Shown: positions 40,949 through 50,190 of the stretch, piece after piece | How positions within the stretch are numbered: the first letter of the stretch is position 1 | How the letters are laid out: every line of letters starts with the position of its first letter | DNA from: Geodermatophilus obscurus DSM 43160 | GTDB lineage: Bacteria; Actinomycetota; Actinomycetes; Mycobacteriales; Geodermatophilaceae | DNA length: 64,000 nucleotides | Direction: 5' to 3' | NCBI RefSeq assembly: GCF_000025345.1 | Contig: NC_013757.1 | Location: 124,001 to 188,000, forward strand | Made by a program: the position numbers and the translations under genes | The notes under the pieces: generated by a model | What the model saw: only the letters and a program-made list of their open reading frames with translations | What the model was told of the DNA's origin: nothing | Databases searched by the model: none

Positions 40949-42034
40949 GTGGACCTGTTCTCTCCTGTGACCCTGGGCGACATCGAGCTCGCCAACCGCA
41001 TCGTGATGGCTCCGCTCACCCGCATGCGCTCCGGCGCCTCCGGCGTCCCCGGTGACCTCGTCGTCGAGCACTACCGGCAGCGCGCCGGTGTCGGGCTGAT
41101 CATCACCGAGGGCACCTACCCGAACCACGGGGGCCAGGCCTTCGTCGGCCAGCCCGGCATCGTCACCGACGAGCAGGTCGAGGGCTGGCGCCGCGTCGCC
41201 GACGCCGTGCACGCCCGCGGCGGCAGGATCGTCCTGCAGGTCATGCACGGCGGCCGGGTGACCCACCCCGACGTCAACGGTGGCCGCCGCGTCGTGGCCC
41301 CGAGCGCGATCGCGATCGACGGCGAGGGTCACACCGAGAAGGGCAAGCAGCCGTACCCGGTGCCGCACGCGCTGACCGTCGACGAGGCCCGCCAGACGCT
41401 GCAGGACTTCGTGTCCGCGTCCAGGCGCGCCGTCGAGGCCGGGCTGGACGGCGTGGAGATCCACGGCGCGAACGGCTACCTGCTGCACGAGTTCCTCTCG
41501 CCGGCGTCCAACCGGCGCGCCGACGAGTACGGCGGCACGCCTGCGAACCGGGCACGCTTCGTTGTCCAGGTGGTGACCGCGGTGGCCGCGGCCATCGGCG
41601 CCGGCAAGGTCGGCCTGCGGATCTCCCCCGAGCACAACATCCAGGACGCCTACGAGACCGACCGGGACGACGTCCGGGCCACCTACGGGGCGCTGGTCGA
41701 CCAGCTGCGCCCGCTGGGCCTGGCCTACCTGTCGGTGCTGCACTCCGAGCCGGCCGGTGAGCTGGTGCAGGAGCTGCGCGAGCGCTTCGGCGGGCCGCTG
41801 GTCGCCAACAGCGGCTTCGGCTCGGTCACCACGCGCGACGAGGCGGTGCGCCTCATCGAGGCCGCCCACGCCGACGCCGTCGCCGTGGGCCGCGCTGTGA
41901 TCGCCAACCCCGACCTGGTCGAGCGCTGGCAGGGCGAGCACCCGGAGAACGAGCCGAAGGCGCACCTCTTCTACGCGCCCGGCGCCGAGGGCTACACCGA
42001 CTACCCGACGCTGGAGGCCCGCAAGGCCGGCTGA
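40949..42034 (+). CDS. Old yellow enzyme family NADH:flavin oxidoreductase
   Basis: 361 aa from GTG 40949 ([27 protein letters not shown]), placed to give the standard N-terminus; no clear ribosome site precedes it. FMN barrel motifs: [53 protein letters not shown] and [18 protein letters not shown] and [15 protein letters not shown]. The catalytic His/Asn pair (HGAN) is present. Reduces activated alkenes with NAD(P)H; related proteins act on quinones, nitro compounds or enoates. A strong bidirectional terminator follows. Confidence 0.9.
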   Translation: MDLFSPVTLGDIELANRIVMAPLTRMRSGASGVPGDLVVEHYRQRAGVGLIITEGTYPNHGGQAFVGQPGIVTDEQVEGWRRVADAVHARGGRIVLQVMHGGRVTHPDVNGGRRVVAPSAIAIDGEGHTEKGKQPYPVPHALTVDEARQTLQDFVSASRRAVEAGLDGVEIHGANGYLLHEFLSPASNRRADEYGGTPANRARFVVQVVTAVAAAIGAGKVGLRISPEHNIQDAYETDRDDVRATYGALVDQLRPLGLAYLSVLHSEPAGELVQELRERFGGPLVANSGFGSVTTRDEAVRLIEAAHADAVAVGRAVIANPDLVERWQGEHPENEPKAHLFYAPGAEGYTDYPTLEARKAG

Positions 42035-42043
42035 GCCCCGAAC

Positions 42044-42090
42044 ACACGCTGAGGGCCCCCTCGATCTGACCGGGAGGGCCCTCAGCGTGT
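42044..42090. terminator. Bidirectional terminator
   Basis: ACACGCTGAGGGCCC (42044-42058) and GGGCCCTCAGCGTGT (42076-42090) form a perfect 15-bp stem with a 17-nt loop between the convergent oxidoreductase and MarR genes. Confidence 0.8.
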
Positions 42091-42092
42091 CG

Positions 42093-42527
42093 TCAGGCGG
42101 TTGCGGGGTCGAGGCCCGCGGTCATCTCGCCCAGCGAGGCGGTGAGCCGGTCCGGATCGGTGGACAGGCCGGCCACCGTGCGCTCGGCCAGCTCGCACCA
42201 GGCGGCCTCGAGGGCGGGCACCAGCGACCGGCCGCGGTCGGAGAGCTCGACGATGGTCACCCGGCCGTCGGTGGGGGACGGGCGGCGGACGAGGAGCCCG
42301 GCACTCTCCAGCTTGCGCACGCTGCCGGTGATCGTCGGCGGCTCGCAGCCGCTGGCCACCGCCAGCTGGGCCTGGGTGCGGCTGCCGTGCGCGGACAGCT
42401 CCAGGAGCAGCACCTCTTGACCCGGGTGCAGCCCGAGCGGGGCGAGCACCTGCGCCGCGGCGGCACGGTGACGCATCGCGAGCGAGCGGACGGCGTCGTT
42501 GACCCGCTTCGCCCGGGCGAAGTCCAT
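42093..42527 (-). CDS. MarR-family regulator
   Basis: 144 aa. MarR core: [40 protein letters not shown] (recognition helices), [20 protein letters not shown] wing. Divergent from a DUF6069 membrane protein and a PPOX-type flavoprotein gene, with two C-G-T-T-A-type inverted repeats in the 92-bp gap, which fits repression of both directions. Confidence 0.88.
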   Translation of the reverse strand: MDFARAKRVNDAVRSLAMRHRAAAAQVLAPLGLHPGQEVLLLELSAHGSRTQAQLAVASGCEPPTITGSVRKLESAGLLVRRPSPTDGRVTIVELSDRGRSLVPALEAAWCELAERTVAGLSTDPDRLTASLGEMTAGLDPATA

Positions 42528-42551
42528 GGCGCTCCCTCTTGCCGGTCAGAT

Positions 42552-42595
42552 CGTTATGCGCCTAACCTTCCGGTCATCTCGTTAGGCGGCTAACG
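42552..42595. promoter_or_regulatory. Paired MarR operators
   Basis: CGTTAG-GCGG-CTAACG (42580-42595) is a perfect 6-bp-arm inverted repeat; CGTTAT-GCGC-CTAACC (42552-42567) is a degenerate copy of the same layout 28 bp away. Both lie between the divergent MarR and DUF6069 starts. Confidence 0.65.
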
Positions 42596-42619
42596 AATCT
42601 ACCGGAAGAGGTGCGTCCC

Positions 42620-43042
42620 ATGACCAGGTCAGCTGCTCCGAGCCTGCGCTCCCGCGGTCGTCTCGCCGTCCGCCCCGCAGCCCTGGCGGTTGCGGGTGCG
42701 GCGGGCGCCGCGGTCCTCACCTGGGCCGTCGCCGTCCCGCTGCTCGGGGTGGACCTGCGGGGCGGGACGGAGGGCGCCGCCCAGGCGGTGGGTCCCGGGT
42801 CTGTCGTCGCTGCGGCCGCGGTGGCCGGCGTCCTCGGGTGGGCGCTGCTCGCGCTGCTGGTGCGGACGGTCGCGCGCGCGGAGGCGGTGTGGCGGGCGTT
42901 CGCGGTGGCCGTGCTGCTGCTGTCGCTGGGTGGGCCGGTCGCCATGGGGGTGGGGACGGCGTCGGTCGTCGTCCTCCTGGCTCTGCACGTGGTCGTCGCC
43001 CTGGTGCTGGTCCCGCTGCTGCCGAGGGCGGTGCAGCGGTGA
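42620..43042 (+). CDS. DUF6069-like four-helix membrane protein
   Basis: 140 aa from ATG 42620, with GGAAGAGG 7 nt upstream. Four hydrophobic segments: about 18-40, 58-80, 92-110 and 115-134. The phrase LTWAVAVPLLGVDLRGG is typical of DUF6069 proteins. Function unknown. The stop overlaps the start of the PPOX gene (GTGA). Both are likely induced when the divergent MarR releases. Confidence 0.75.
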   Translation: MTRSAAPSLRSRGRLAVRPAALAVAGAAGAAVLTWAVAVPLLGVDLRGGTEGAAQAVGPGSVVAAAAVAGVLGWALLALLVRTVARAEAVWRAFAVAVLLLSLGGPVAMGVGTASVVVLLALHVVVALVLVPLLPRAVQR

Positions 43043-43410
43043 CCGCGCCGGTGGCCGCGGTCTGCTTCACCGACGCCGAGCTGGCGTACCTGCTGGGGGA
43101 GCGGCGGCTGGGTCGGCTCGCCACCGCGGACGCGGCCGGGCAGCCGCACGTCGTCCCCGTGGGGTGGAGCTACAACGCTGAGCTGGGGACCATCGACGTC
43201 AGCGGGCGCAGGTTCGCGTCGACGCGGAAGTACCGCAACGTGCAGGCCAACCCCAGGGCGGCGTTCGTGGTGGACGACGTCCTGCCGCCGTGGCGTCCGC
43301 GGTGCGTCACGCTGCAGGGCCTGGCGGAGACCGTCGAGGCGCCGCCGGGTGGCGAGGCGCTCATCCGGATCCACCCGCGGACGATCGTCTCGTGGGGGCT
43401 GGAGGGCTGA
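43039..43410 (+). CDS. PPOX-class flavin/F420-dependent oxidoreductase
   Basis: 123 aa split-barrel protein: FTDAELAYLLGERRLGRLAT, DAAGQPHVVPVGWSYN, RFASTRKYRNVQANPRAAFV, then RCVTLQGLAETVE. It matches the pyridoxamine-phosphate-oxidase-like, F420/FMN-binding group common in actinobacteria. Substrate unknown; pairing with a MarR regulator and membrane protein suggests detoxification. Confidence 0.82.
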   Translation: MTAPVAAVCFTDAELAYLLGERRLGRLATADAAGQPHVVPVGWSYNAELGTIDVSGRRFASTRKYRNVQANPRAAFVVDDVLPPWRPRCVTLQGLAETVEAPPGGEALIRIHPRTIVSWGLEG

Positions 43411-43530
43411 GACCCCCGCGGGGACGTCCTGGTCGATCGCCGCCTGTCCTCCTGATCGGCACCCCAGGCACGTGCCGGTGCCGGATCGGCCGCATCCCCG
43501 TCGTGTCTCACCCGCGCGGGGTGGCACGGA

Positions 43531-44175
43531 TTAGTCGACCAGCCGGCCGTCCTCCAGCCGGACCACCCGGTCGGCCGCGGCGACGACGGCGGGGTCGTGA
43601 CTGGCGACCAGCACCCCCGTGCCGGCCGCGCAGGCCACCCGCAGCCGGGTGAGCACATGGCCGGTCAGCTCCTCGTCGAGCTGCCCGGTGGGCTCGTCAG
43701 CGACCAGGAACGCCGGCCGGACGACGAGAGCCCGGGCCAGCGCGGTGCGCTGCTGCTCGCCGAGCGACACCTCGCCGGGCAGCCGGTCCGCCAGGTGCGC
43801 CAACCGCAGCTCGCCGAGCGCCTCGACCGCCGCCTCGCGCGGCCGGGGCAGCCCGGCTAGGCGCGCGGCCAGCGCCACGTTGTCCGCGAGGCCGAGCTCG
43901 TCGAGCAGCCCGAAGCGCTGGGGGACGACGGCGACGGTCGTCCACGGCGCGGCGGCCGGGTCCCGGACACCCGGGACCTCGACCTCCCCGCGGTCGGGGC
44001 GCTCCCAGCCGAGCAGGCAGTTGAGCAGCGTCGTCTTGCCCGACCCCGACCGGCCGATCAGCGCGACCAGCCGGCCGGCCTCGACCTCGATGCCGACGCC
44101 GCGCAGTGCGTGCACCTGCTCCCCGCCGCGACGGTGGGTCTTCTCCAAGCGGCTCGCCCGCAGCGCCGTCGTCAC
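43531..44175 (-). CDS. ABC transporter ATPase (MacB/LolD type), second copy
   Basis: 214 aa from GTG 44175, overlapping the upstream ATPase stop by 4 nt. Walker A GRSGSGKTT, signature VSLGEQQRTALARAL, Walker B AFLVADEPTGQLD, H-loop VLVASHD. The signature begins S-L-G instead of S-G-G. The last gene of a three-gene export operon; with the ATPase at 44172 it could form a heterodimer on the large permease. Confidence 0.85.
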   Translation of the reverse strand: MTTALRASRLEKTHRRGGEQVHALRGVGIEVEAGRLVALIGRSGSGKTTLLNCLLGWERPDRGEVEVPGVRDPAAAPWTTVAVVPQRFGLLDELGLADNVALAARLAGLPRPREAAVEALGELRLAHLADRLPGEVSLGEQQRTALARALVVRPAFLVADEPTGQLDEELTGHVLTRLRVACAAGTGVLVASHDPAVVAAADRVVRLEDGRLVD

Positions 44176-45002
44176 GACGGGTCCCGCAGCAGGACGCCGT
44201 CGGCGGTCTCCTCGATCAGGACGCGGCGCCCCGGGAACCGCTGCAGCGCTGCCTCGGGCAGTTGCACTCGGCCGCTGCCGTCGACCACCGCGAGCCGCCG
44301 TCCGGCCACCTCCTCGTGCGCCACGGTGCCGGAGCGCAGGTGCACGACCTGGTCGGCGGCGTCGGCGGCCAGCCGGTCGTGGGTGGCCATGACGACCGTC
44401 GTGCCGGAGCGGGTGAGCTCGGCGACGCCGGCGAGCAGCTCGACCGTCGTCGCGGAGTCCAGCTCGCTGGTGGGCTCGTCGGCCACCACGAGAGCGGGCC
44501 GGCCGACCATGGCCTGGGCGAAGGCGAGTCGCTGCTGCTCCCCGCCGGAGAGCCGGCCGGGCAGCGAGCCGGCGCGGTGGGTCAGCCCCAGCAGGTCGAG
44601 CAGCGCGTCGCCCTGTTCGCGGGCCTCGGCCCGGCCGGTGCCGCGGTAGCGGGCGGCGAGGTCGAGGTGCTCCCGCCCGGTGAGGTGCGGCTGCAGGTTG
44701 GCGTTGGGGCGGGCGAACACGTAGCCGATGTGCCGGCGGCGCACCGCTCGCAGCCGGCGCGCGGACAGCTCGTCGAGGACGTGTCCGGCGACCTCCGCGC
44801 TCCCGGCGGTGGGCCGGTCGAGTGCGGCGAGAATGCGCAGCAGCGAGGTCTTGCCCGAACCCGACGGCCCGGTGATCGCCGTCAGCCGGCCGGCGGGGAT
44901 GACGACGTCGATGCCGCGCAGGGCGTGCACCGGGCCGCTCCGGGCGGTGTGGATGCGCACCAGCCCCTCGCACACGGCGGCCGGCCTCCCGTCACGGCGC
45001 AT
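44172..45002 (-). CDS. ABC transporter ATPase (MacB/LolD type)
   Basis: 276 aa. Walker A GPSGSGKTS, signature LSGGEQQRLAFAQA, Walker B ALVVADEPTSELD, H-loop VVMATHD, followed by an extra C-terminal segment of about 55 residues (LAVVDGSGRVQLPEAALQRF) seen in some actinobacterial export ATPases. Overlaps the permease 3' end by 11 nt. Two distinct ATPases for one FtsX-like permease suggest an asymmetric transporter. Confidence 0.87.
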   Translation of the reverse strand: MRRDGRPAAVCEGLVRIHTARSGPVHALRGIDVVIPAGRLTAITGPSGSGKTSLLRILAALDRPTAGSAEVAGHVLDELSARRLRAVRRRHIGYVFARPNANLQPHLTGREHLDLAARYRGTGRAEAREQGDALLDLLGLTHRAGSLPGRLSGGEQQRLAFAQAMVGRPALVVADEPTSELDSATTVELLAGVAELTRSGTTVVMATHDRLAADAADQVVHLRSGTVAHEEVAGRRLAVVDGSGRVQLPEAALQRFPGRRVLIEETADGVLLRDPS

Positions 45003-47679
45003 CGCGCAGCACCTCCCCGGCCGGCGTCGTCCGGGCGGACCGGCTCGCGAGCAGCGTGGCGCCCGCGGTCACGGCGAGCAGACCCCCCAGGACGGCGACG
45101 ATGCTGCTCCACGGGACCACGGACAACGCGCCCGGCAGCAGCGCCGGTGCGGGGTCGAGCAGCCGGATCACCAGCGCGGACACCGGTAGGGCCACCACTG
45201 CGGCGACCGCGGCGCCCAGGCCGGTGAGCAGGCCCAGCTCGAGGGCGGTGGCGGCGCGGGCCGACCTGCGGGGCAGCCCCATGCGGGTGAGCAGCAGTGC
45301 CGCGACGGTGCGCCGCCGCTGCTGGGCGAGCGCGTGGACCGCGACGCCGAGCAGGCCGAGCAGTCCGGCGGCGAGCGCGACCGCTCGCAGGTAGGCCAGC
45401 GACCACGCCTGGGCCTGCACCTCCGGCTGTGCAGCGAAGGCACCCGCCGTGGTCACGCCGCCCTCGTCGTAGGCGTACCCGGCCGCGGTGAGCGCGGCCA
45501 GCAGCGGCGCCGGCTCCCCCGGCGCCCACACCTGGCGGTCGAACACCTGGAGGGGATCGCGGTCGGCGGCCTGCAGCGCCGCGCCGACGGCGTCCCAGGG
45601 CACCACGAGCAGCGGTGCGCGGGAGGCCTGCCCGGGGAAGGCCGCGGCCCGGCCGACGACCTGCACCGGCAGGGAGTAGTAGCTGAAGAAGGTGGCCGTG
45701 AGCTCCGGGGAGGCGGCCACCGCGTCGGGGACCGGACCGGCGAGGAGGGCGGGCACCCGGTCGCCGTCGTACCCGGTCAGCTCCGCGAGCAGCTCCGACG
45801 GCGGCCGGTCGGCCAGGGCGCGGTCCCACCGCAGCACGTCGAGGACCTCGTCGGGCTCGACCACCAGCAGGTCGGCGGTCACCTCACCGGGGACCAGCGT
45901 GACGCCCCGCTCGGTTCCCACGAGGGTCGCGCCGGCGGGCAGCGGGCCGGGTTCGGTGGTCCGGCGGACCAGCGGCACGACGACGTCCCCACCGGTGCTG
46001 ACCGCAGCCTTGGCGGCGAGGGTGCGGTCGGCGGAGCCGGCCAGCGCCCCGGCGTAGAGCACCAGCCCCGTAGACAGCGCCGTGGTCACGACGACGAGCC
46101 GCGCCGCCCCGCGCCCGGCGAGCACCCGCCGCAGCGCCAGGGACGCCGTGGGTGGCAGCCGGTCGATGCGCCGATCGGCCAGGCGGGGGAGCACGGCGGT
46201 GAGCGCGCCTACGACGGCCACCGTGACCAGCACGGGCAGGACGAGGGTGAGGAGGTCGAGCCGGCCGCCGTCCCGGCTGCCGGTGACCGCCGGGACGGCG
46301 GTGACGACGGCGACCGCGGCCGTGACGGCGACCCAAGGGACGCGGCCCAGGGCGTGCGCGAGCGGCCCCCGGCCGAGCTGGTCGAGGCGGGTGACGAGCG
46401 CGGCGGTGACGGCGCCGACCGCGACGAGGGCGGCCAGGCAGCCGAGGCCCAGCACGGCGAGCGCCTGGGGGACGGCGCCGGCCGGCAGGCCGGGGGCCGG
46501 GCCGCGCAGGGCGAGCAGCAGTCCGCCGGCCGCACCGCCGAGCGCGGCGCCGGCCAGGACGGGCAGCAGGGCCTCGCGCACGGCGTGCCCGGCGCCGCGG
46601 GCGGGGGAGAGCCCGCGCGCGACCAAGGCGCGCAGCTCGGTATCGCGGCGGCGGACCCGCTGGGCGGCCCAGGCGCCGACGAGCACCAGGGCAGCCGCCA
46701 CACCGCCGATCCCCACGGCGCGCACCGGCGGGCGGAGCAGCTCGACCGTGCGGTCCACACCGGCCAGGACGTCGGGCAGGCCGCTGCGCAGCACCGGCCG
46801 GTCGAAGCCCTCGACCACGGCGAGCCGGGAGACGGGCGAGTCCAGGTCGGCCAGCCGGGCCTGCAGCGCCGCGAACCGGTCGGCGGCGGCGCGTGCGTCG
46901 TCGACGCCGGCGCCGGGCTGCAGCGGGAGGGACCACTCGAGGAGGAGGTCCTGACCGGCGGCGGCCGCGGTGGCGACGACGACGTCCTGCGGCGCGAGGA
47001 CGACCGGCGGCGCGGGGACGGGCTCGCCGGTGGCGGGGTCGGTCCCCGGCTGGAAGAGGGCGCTCTGGGCGGCCCAGAAGTCGGGCAGGGGCGTGGCCGG
47101 TTCGGCGTAGACACCGGTGACGAGCACGGTGGCCGCGCCGTCGCCGACCCTGGACCGCCCCGTGAGCTGGTCGCCGGGTCCGACGCCGGCCCGCTCGGCG
47201 AGGCGCTCGGGGACGACGACGCCGCGGTCGGAGATCTCGCCGTCGAGGAGGTCGACCTGGTCCTCCCAGCCGGTCTTGGCCACCAGCTGGGTGCGCACCA
47301 CGCCGTCCGGGACGTCGGTGAACAGCGCGTTGCGGAGGCGGACCAGCGACAGGGGCCTGGGGAGGCCCTCGGCCTCGATGGTCTCAACGACCGCGGCGTC
47401 CAGGGCGGACGCGCGGGCGATGCGGGCAGGTGAGGACGCCTGGGCCAGCGGTTGGGTCGAGGAGGAGAGCGTGGCGCCGACGGCCTGGTCCTGGCGGGCC
47501 CGCTCGCGCTCCCAGGCGCCCTGCTCGGCGGCGGCCGGCACGAGCGGGACCGACACGAGTGCGCTGCCCAGCACGACCGCGAGCAGCAGGAGGCCGAGCG
47601 CCTGGCCCGGGACGGGGAGGAAGAGGATGCGGAGCCGGCGCAGCACGGGCCACGAGCGTGACCGCCGCGGCCGGAACAT
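44992..47679 (-). CDS. Large FtsX/MacB-like permease
   Basis: 895 aa, with two FtsX-like permease units. A first membrane helix (about 12-40, LGLLLLAVVLGSALVSV) is followed by a large extracytoplasmic domain (about 50-320), then several helices (about 320-560), a second external domain (about 570-730) and final helices (about 740-885). This duplicated layout is used by mechanotransmission-type exporters that move lipoproteins, peptides or antibiotics, or that drive cell-wall hydrolases. The substrate is unknown. First gene of the ABC operon. Confidence 0.85.
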   Translation of the reverse strand: MFRPRRSRSWPVLRRLRILFLPVPGQALGLLLLAVVLGSALVSVPLVPAAAEQGAWERERARQDQAVGATLSSSTQPLAQASSPARIARASALDAAVVETIEAEGLPRPLSLVRLRNALFTDVPDGVVRTQLVAKTGWEDQVDLLDGEISDRGVVVPERLAERAGVGPGDQLTGRSRVGDGAATVLVTGVYAEPATPLPDFWAAQSALFQPGTDPATGEPVPAPPVVLAPQDVVVATAAAAGQDLLLEWSLPLQPGAGVDDARAAADRFAALQARLADLDSPVSRLAVVEGFDRPVLRSGLPDVLAGVDRTVELLRPPVRAVGIGGVAAALVLVGAWAAQRVRRRDTELRALVARGLSPARGAGHAVREALLPVLAGAALGGAAGGLLLALRGPAPGLPAGAVPQALAVLGLGCLAALVAVGAVTAALVTRLDQLGRGPLAHALGRVPWVAVTAAVAVVTAVPAVTGSRDGGRLDLLTLVLPVLVTVAVVGALTAVLPRLADRRIDRLPPTASLALRRVLAGRGAARLVVVTTALSTGLVLYAGALAGSADRTLAAKAAVSTGGDVVVPLVRRTTEPGPLPAGATLVGTERGVTLVPGEVTADLLVVEPDEVLDVLRWDRALADRPPSELLAELTGYDGDRVPALLAGPVPDAVAASPELTATFFSYYSLPVQVVGRAAAFPGQASRAPLLVVPWDAVGAALQAADRDPLQVFDRQVWAPGEPAPLLAALTAAGYAYDEGGVTTAGAFAAQPEVQAQAWSLAYLRAVALAAGLLGLLGVAVHALAQQRRRTVAALLLTRMGLPRRSARAATALELGLLTGLGAAVAAVVALPVSALVIRLLDPAPALLPGALSVVPWSSIVAVLGGLLAVTAGATLLASRSARTTPAGEVLRDAP

Positions 47680-47799
47680 GGCGGGAACCTAGCGGTCCCG
47701 GGGGCTTCGTCCGGCGTGTCGGCGGACGGTGAGGTCGCCCGCCACCTCGCCCCGGTGCCCACGGTCGGCGCGCGGACCTGGACTGCCAGACTCCCCCGG

Positions 47800-48215
47800 A
47801 TGACGCTGCCAGGTCGCTCCCTCGACACATCGGCAGACCGCGCGGCCCGGCTGATCCGAGGACTCCTGGTGGCCGTGGGGGCGGTGGCGGCGGTAACGGG
47901 GACGTCGGTGGCGCTCCGGGGGACAGCCGCCATCCCGGGCGGGGCGCCCACCGTGGCCGGCAACGACAGCGTGCTGCGCTTCTACGCGGTGTGGTGGGCA
48001 GCGCAGGGGCCTGGGGCCTGGTCGCTGGCGCGCGATCCAGGCCTCGACGGGCGCCGGGTGCGGACGGACGCTGTGTGTCACCACCTTCCTGGATGGCCTG
48101 GCTCGGCCGGCGGCGATGCGGACCAGTGGCAGGCCGCACCCGTTGTTCCGTGCACTGACCGTCGTCGAGCTCGTCGTCCCTCCTGTCCTGCCCACCGCGC
48201 GGCGGCGCCTGGTGC
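47800..48215 (+). pseudogene. Frameshifted DUF4345-like membrane protein
   Basis: From ATG 47800 one frame gives AARLIRGLLVAVGAVAAVTG, AAIPGGAPTVAGNDSVLRFY and AVWWAAQGPGAWSLAR, the N-terminal part of DUF4345 proteins. Near 48040-48060 the family sequence switches frame and continues RTLCVTTFLDGLARPAAMR, TSGRPHPLFRALTVVELVVP, again typical. No stop follows soon in the second frame. One or more small indels have broken the gene; the ancestral protein had four membrane helices. Confidence 0.6.
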
Positions 48216-48306
48216 TCGACTGGCTCACGACCCCATGGGGACGGGTGTGGCCGTGGTGTGATCGTCGCGGCGCGACACCGGGGTCGTGCCGCGACGAGGA
48301 GGCTCC

Positions 48307-49428
48307 ATGGCCGAGGTGCACGGCAGCTGCAACGACCGCTTCTCCGGCGTGCGGGAGGCGTTCGAGCAGGGTCTGGACGGCGACGAGCTCGGGGCGTCGA
48401 TCGCCGTCGACCTCGACGGGGAGACCGTCGTCGACCTGTGGGGCGGGTACCGCGACCTCGACCGGACCACCCCGTGGACCGAGGACACGATCGTCAACGG
48501 CTGGTCGACGACGAAGACGGTCCTGGCGCTGGCCGCGCTGGTCCTGGTCGAGCGCGGCGAGCTGGACGTCTACGCGCCGGTCGCCGACTACTGGCCCGAG
48601 TTCGCGGCCAAGGGCAAGAAGGACGTCGAGGTGCGCCACCTGCTGTCGCACACCTCGGGCGTCTCCGGCTGGGAGCGCCCGTTCTCGATCCGGGACATGT
48701 ACGACTGGCAGACCGCGACCGAGCGGCTGGCCGCGCAGGCGCCGTGGTGGGAGCCGGGGACGGCGTCGGGCTACCACGCGAACAACCAGGGGCACCTGGT
48801 CGGTGAGGTGATCCGGCGGATCACCGGGCACACCTTCAAGCAGTTCGTGGCCGACGAGATCGCCAAGCCGCTGGGCGCGGACCTGCAGATCGGGGCGCGG
48901 AAGTGGGACTGGGACCGCATCGCACCCGTCGTCCCCCCGCCGCGCCCCGCCGAGGACCCGCGGGAGCTGGACCCGGAATCGGTGATGGTCAAGACGTACA
49001 CCGCGCCGGTCGCCTCGGCGAAGGCGGCGAACTCACCGGAGTGGCGGCGGGCGGACCTGGGCGCGCTCAACGGGCACACGAACGCGCGCGGCCTGGTGCG
49101 GGCCATGCGGGTGCTGTCGCTGGGCGGCGAGGGTCTGCTGTCACCGGGGACGATCGACCTGGTCTTCGACCAGCAGTCCGACGGCGTGGACCTGGTGCTG
49201 GAGGCGCCGTTCCGCTTCGGGATCGGCTTCTGCCTGGGTTCGCCGATCGTCCCGTACGTGCCCGAGGGGCGGACCTTCTTCTGGGGCGGCTGGGGCGGGT
49301 CGATGATCATCATGGACCTCGACCGCCGGCTGACGATCGGCTATCTCATGAACCGGATGGCGCCGGGCATCCTGGGCTCGGACCGCAGTGCGGCCTACAC
49401 CCGGGCGGTGTACGCCGCGCTCGGCTGA
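48307..49428 (+). CDS. Serine hydrolase of the beta-lactamase/EstB family
   Basis: 373 aa from ATG 48307, with GAGGAGG 5 nt upstream. Class C-like fold: nucleophile Ser in the S-x-x-K motif GWSTTKTVLALAALV, Tyr-x-Asn as YHANNQGHLVGEVI, and the third element near FFWGGWGGSM. No signal peptide, so it acts in the cytoplasm, probably as an esterase or peptidase rather than an antibiotic-degrading beta-lactamase. Substrate unknown. Confidence 0.87.
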   Translation: MAEVHGSCNDRFSGVREAFEQGLDGDELGASIAVDLDGETVVDLWGGYRDLDRTTPWTEDTIVNGWSTTKTVLALAALVLVERGELDVYAPVADYWPEFAAKGKKDVEVRHLLSHTSGVSGWERPFSIRDMYDWQTATERLAAQAPWWEPGTASGYHANNQGHLVGEVIRRITGHTFKQFVADEIAKPLGADLQIGARKWDWDRIAPVVPPPRPAEDPRELDPESVMVKTYTAPVASAKAANSPEWRRADLGALNGHTNARGLVRAMRVLSLGGEGLLSPGTIDLVFDQQSDGVDLVLEAPFRFGIGFCLGSPIVPYVPEGRTFFWGGWGGSMIIMDLDRRLTIGYLMNRMAPGILGSDRSAAYTRAVYAALG

Positions 49429-49447
49429 GGTCTGGGGGAGGAGCGGC

Positions 49448-50005
49448 ATGGACCTCGACGACGTGGTGCCGGACGCCGACCACGTCACCCGGCAGTCGCG
49501 GGTGATCGACGCGCCGCCGTCCGTGGTCTGGGAGGAGCTGCACCGGCTGCAGCTCTCCTCGCTGCCGGTGTCCCTGCTGCTCGGCGCCGTGCGTGCCCTG
49601 CCGGTGCTGCTGGCGGGTCGGGGGCGCCGGCGCGGCGGCCTCGACCGGACCGTCCTCGACGTGGTGCCGATCCCGGAGCTGGCCTCCGACCCGCCCTGGC
49701 ACGTGCTGTTCGGGGGTGTGCTGCAGCCCTGGCGGCTGACCGGTGGGAAGCGGCCGCCGGTGCTGGACGCGGCCGGGGTCCGGGAGTGGTCCGAGCCCGG
49801 CTGGGTGAAGGTCGGCATGGAGTTCCGGCTGACGCCGGCCCTCGGGGGCACGCGGCTGAGCTGCGAGACGCGGATCGCCGCCACCGACCCGGGGACGCGG
49901 CGGCGCTTCGGCCTCTACTGGCTCGCCGTCCGGCCGGGCAGCTCGGCCATCCGGTGGGAGCTGCTGACCGCCGTCGCGATGCGGGCCGAGGCGCGGTCGG
50001 GGTAG
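49448..50005 (+). CDS. SRPBCC-like hypothetical protein
   Basis: 185 aa from ATG 49448, with GGGGAGGAG 4 nt upstream. The pattern RQSRVIDAPPSVVWEELHRL, then VGMEFRLTPALGGTRLSCET and a final RWELLTAV suggests a START/SRPBCC-type ligand-binding barrel. It follows the serine hydrolase by 19 nt and is probably cotranscribed. Ligand and function unknown. Confidence 0.65.
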   Translation: MDLDDVVPDADHVTRQSRVIDAPPSVVWEELHRLQLSSLPVSLLLGAVRALPVLLAGRGRRRGGLDRTVLDVVPIPELASDPPWHVLFGGVLQPWRLTGGKRPPVLDAAGVREWSEPGWVKVGMEFRLTPALGGTRLSCETRIAATDPGTRRRFGLYWLAVRPGSSAIRWELLTAVAMRAEARSG

Positions 50006-50014
50006 GACTCGTGG

Positions 50015-50188
50015 ATGGCATGGATCGAGCGCGACATCCCCGACCTGATCGCGCGGACGACGGACGCCTGGTTGGCGTCGCACGACACTGACTCGGCGCA
50101 CGTCTCTCACGAGGACGTCCTCGCGGCCCTGGACGCGGCCCGGGATGAGTCCGGGACGCGTCTGGGCCGCCCCACTCAGGAGAGGTGA
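50015..50188 (+). CDS. Chimeric small protein sharing its start with the downstream SDR
   Basis: 57 aa from ATG 50015 to TGA 50188. Its first residues (MAWIERDIPDLIARTTDAWL) copy the beginning of the SDR gene that starts 3 nt after its stop (MAWTERDIPDLTGRT), at the DNA level over about 45 bases with a few changes. The remainder (HVSHEDVLAALDAARDESG) is unrelated to SDRs and looks like a short helical protein, faintly antitoxin-like. It appears to be a product of local duplication; whether it is expressed is unclear. No strong ribosome site precedes it. Confidence 0.45.
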   Translation: MAWIERDIPDLIARTTDAWLASHDTDSAHVSHEDVLAALDAARDESGTRLGRPTQER

Positions 50189-50190
50189 CG

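Noticed and set aside
48307..49428. Secreted antibiotic-resistance beta-lactamase
   Set aside because: No signal peptide, and sequence style is that of EstB-like cytoplasmic serine hydrolases.
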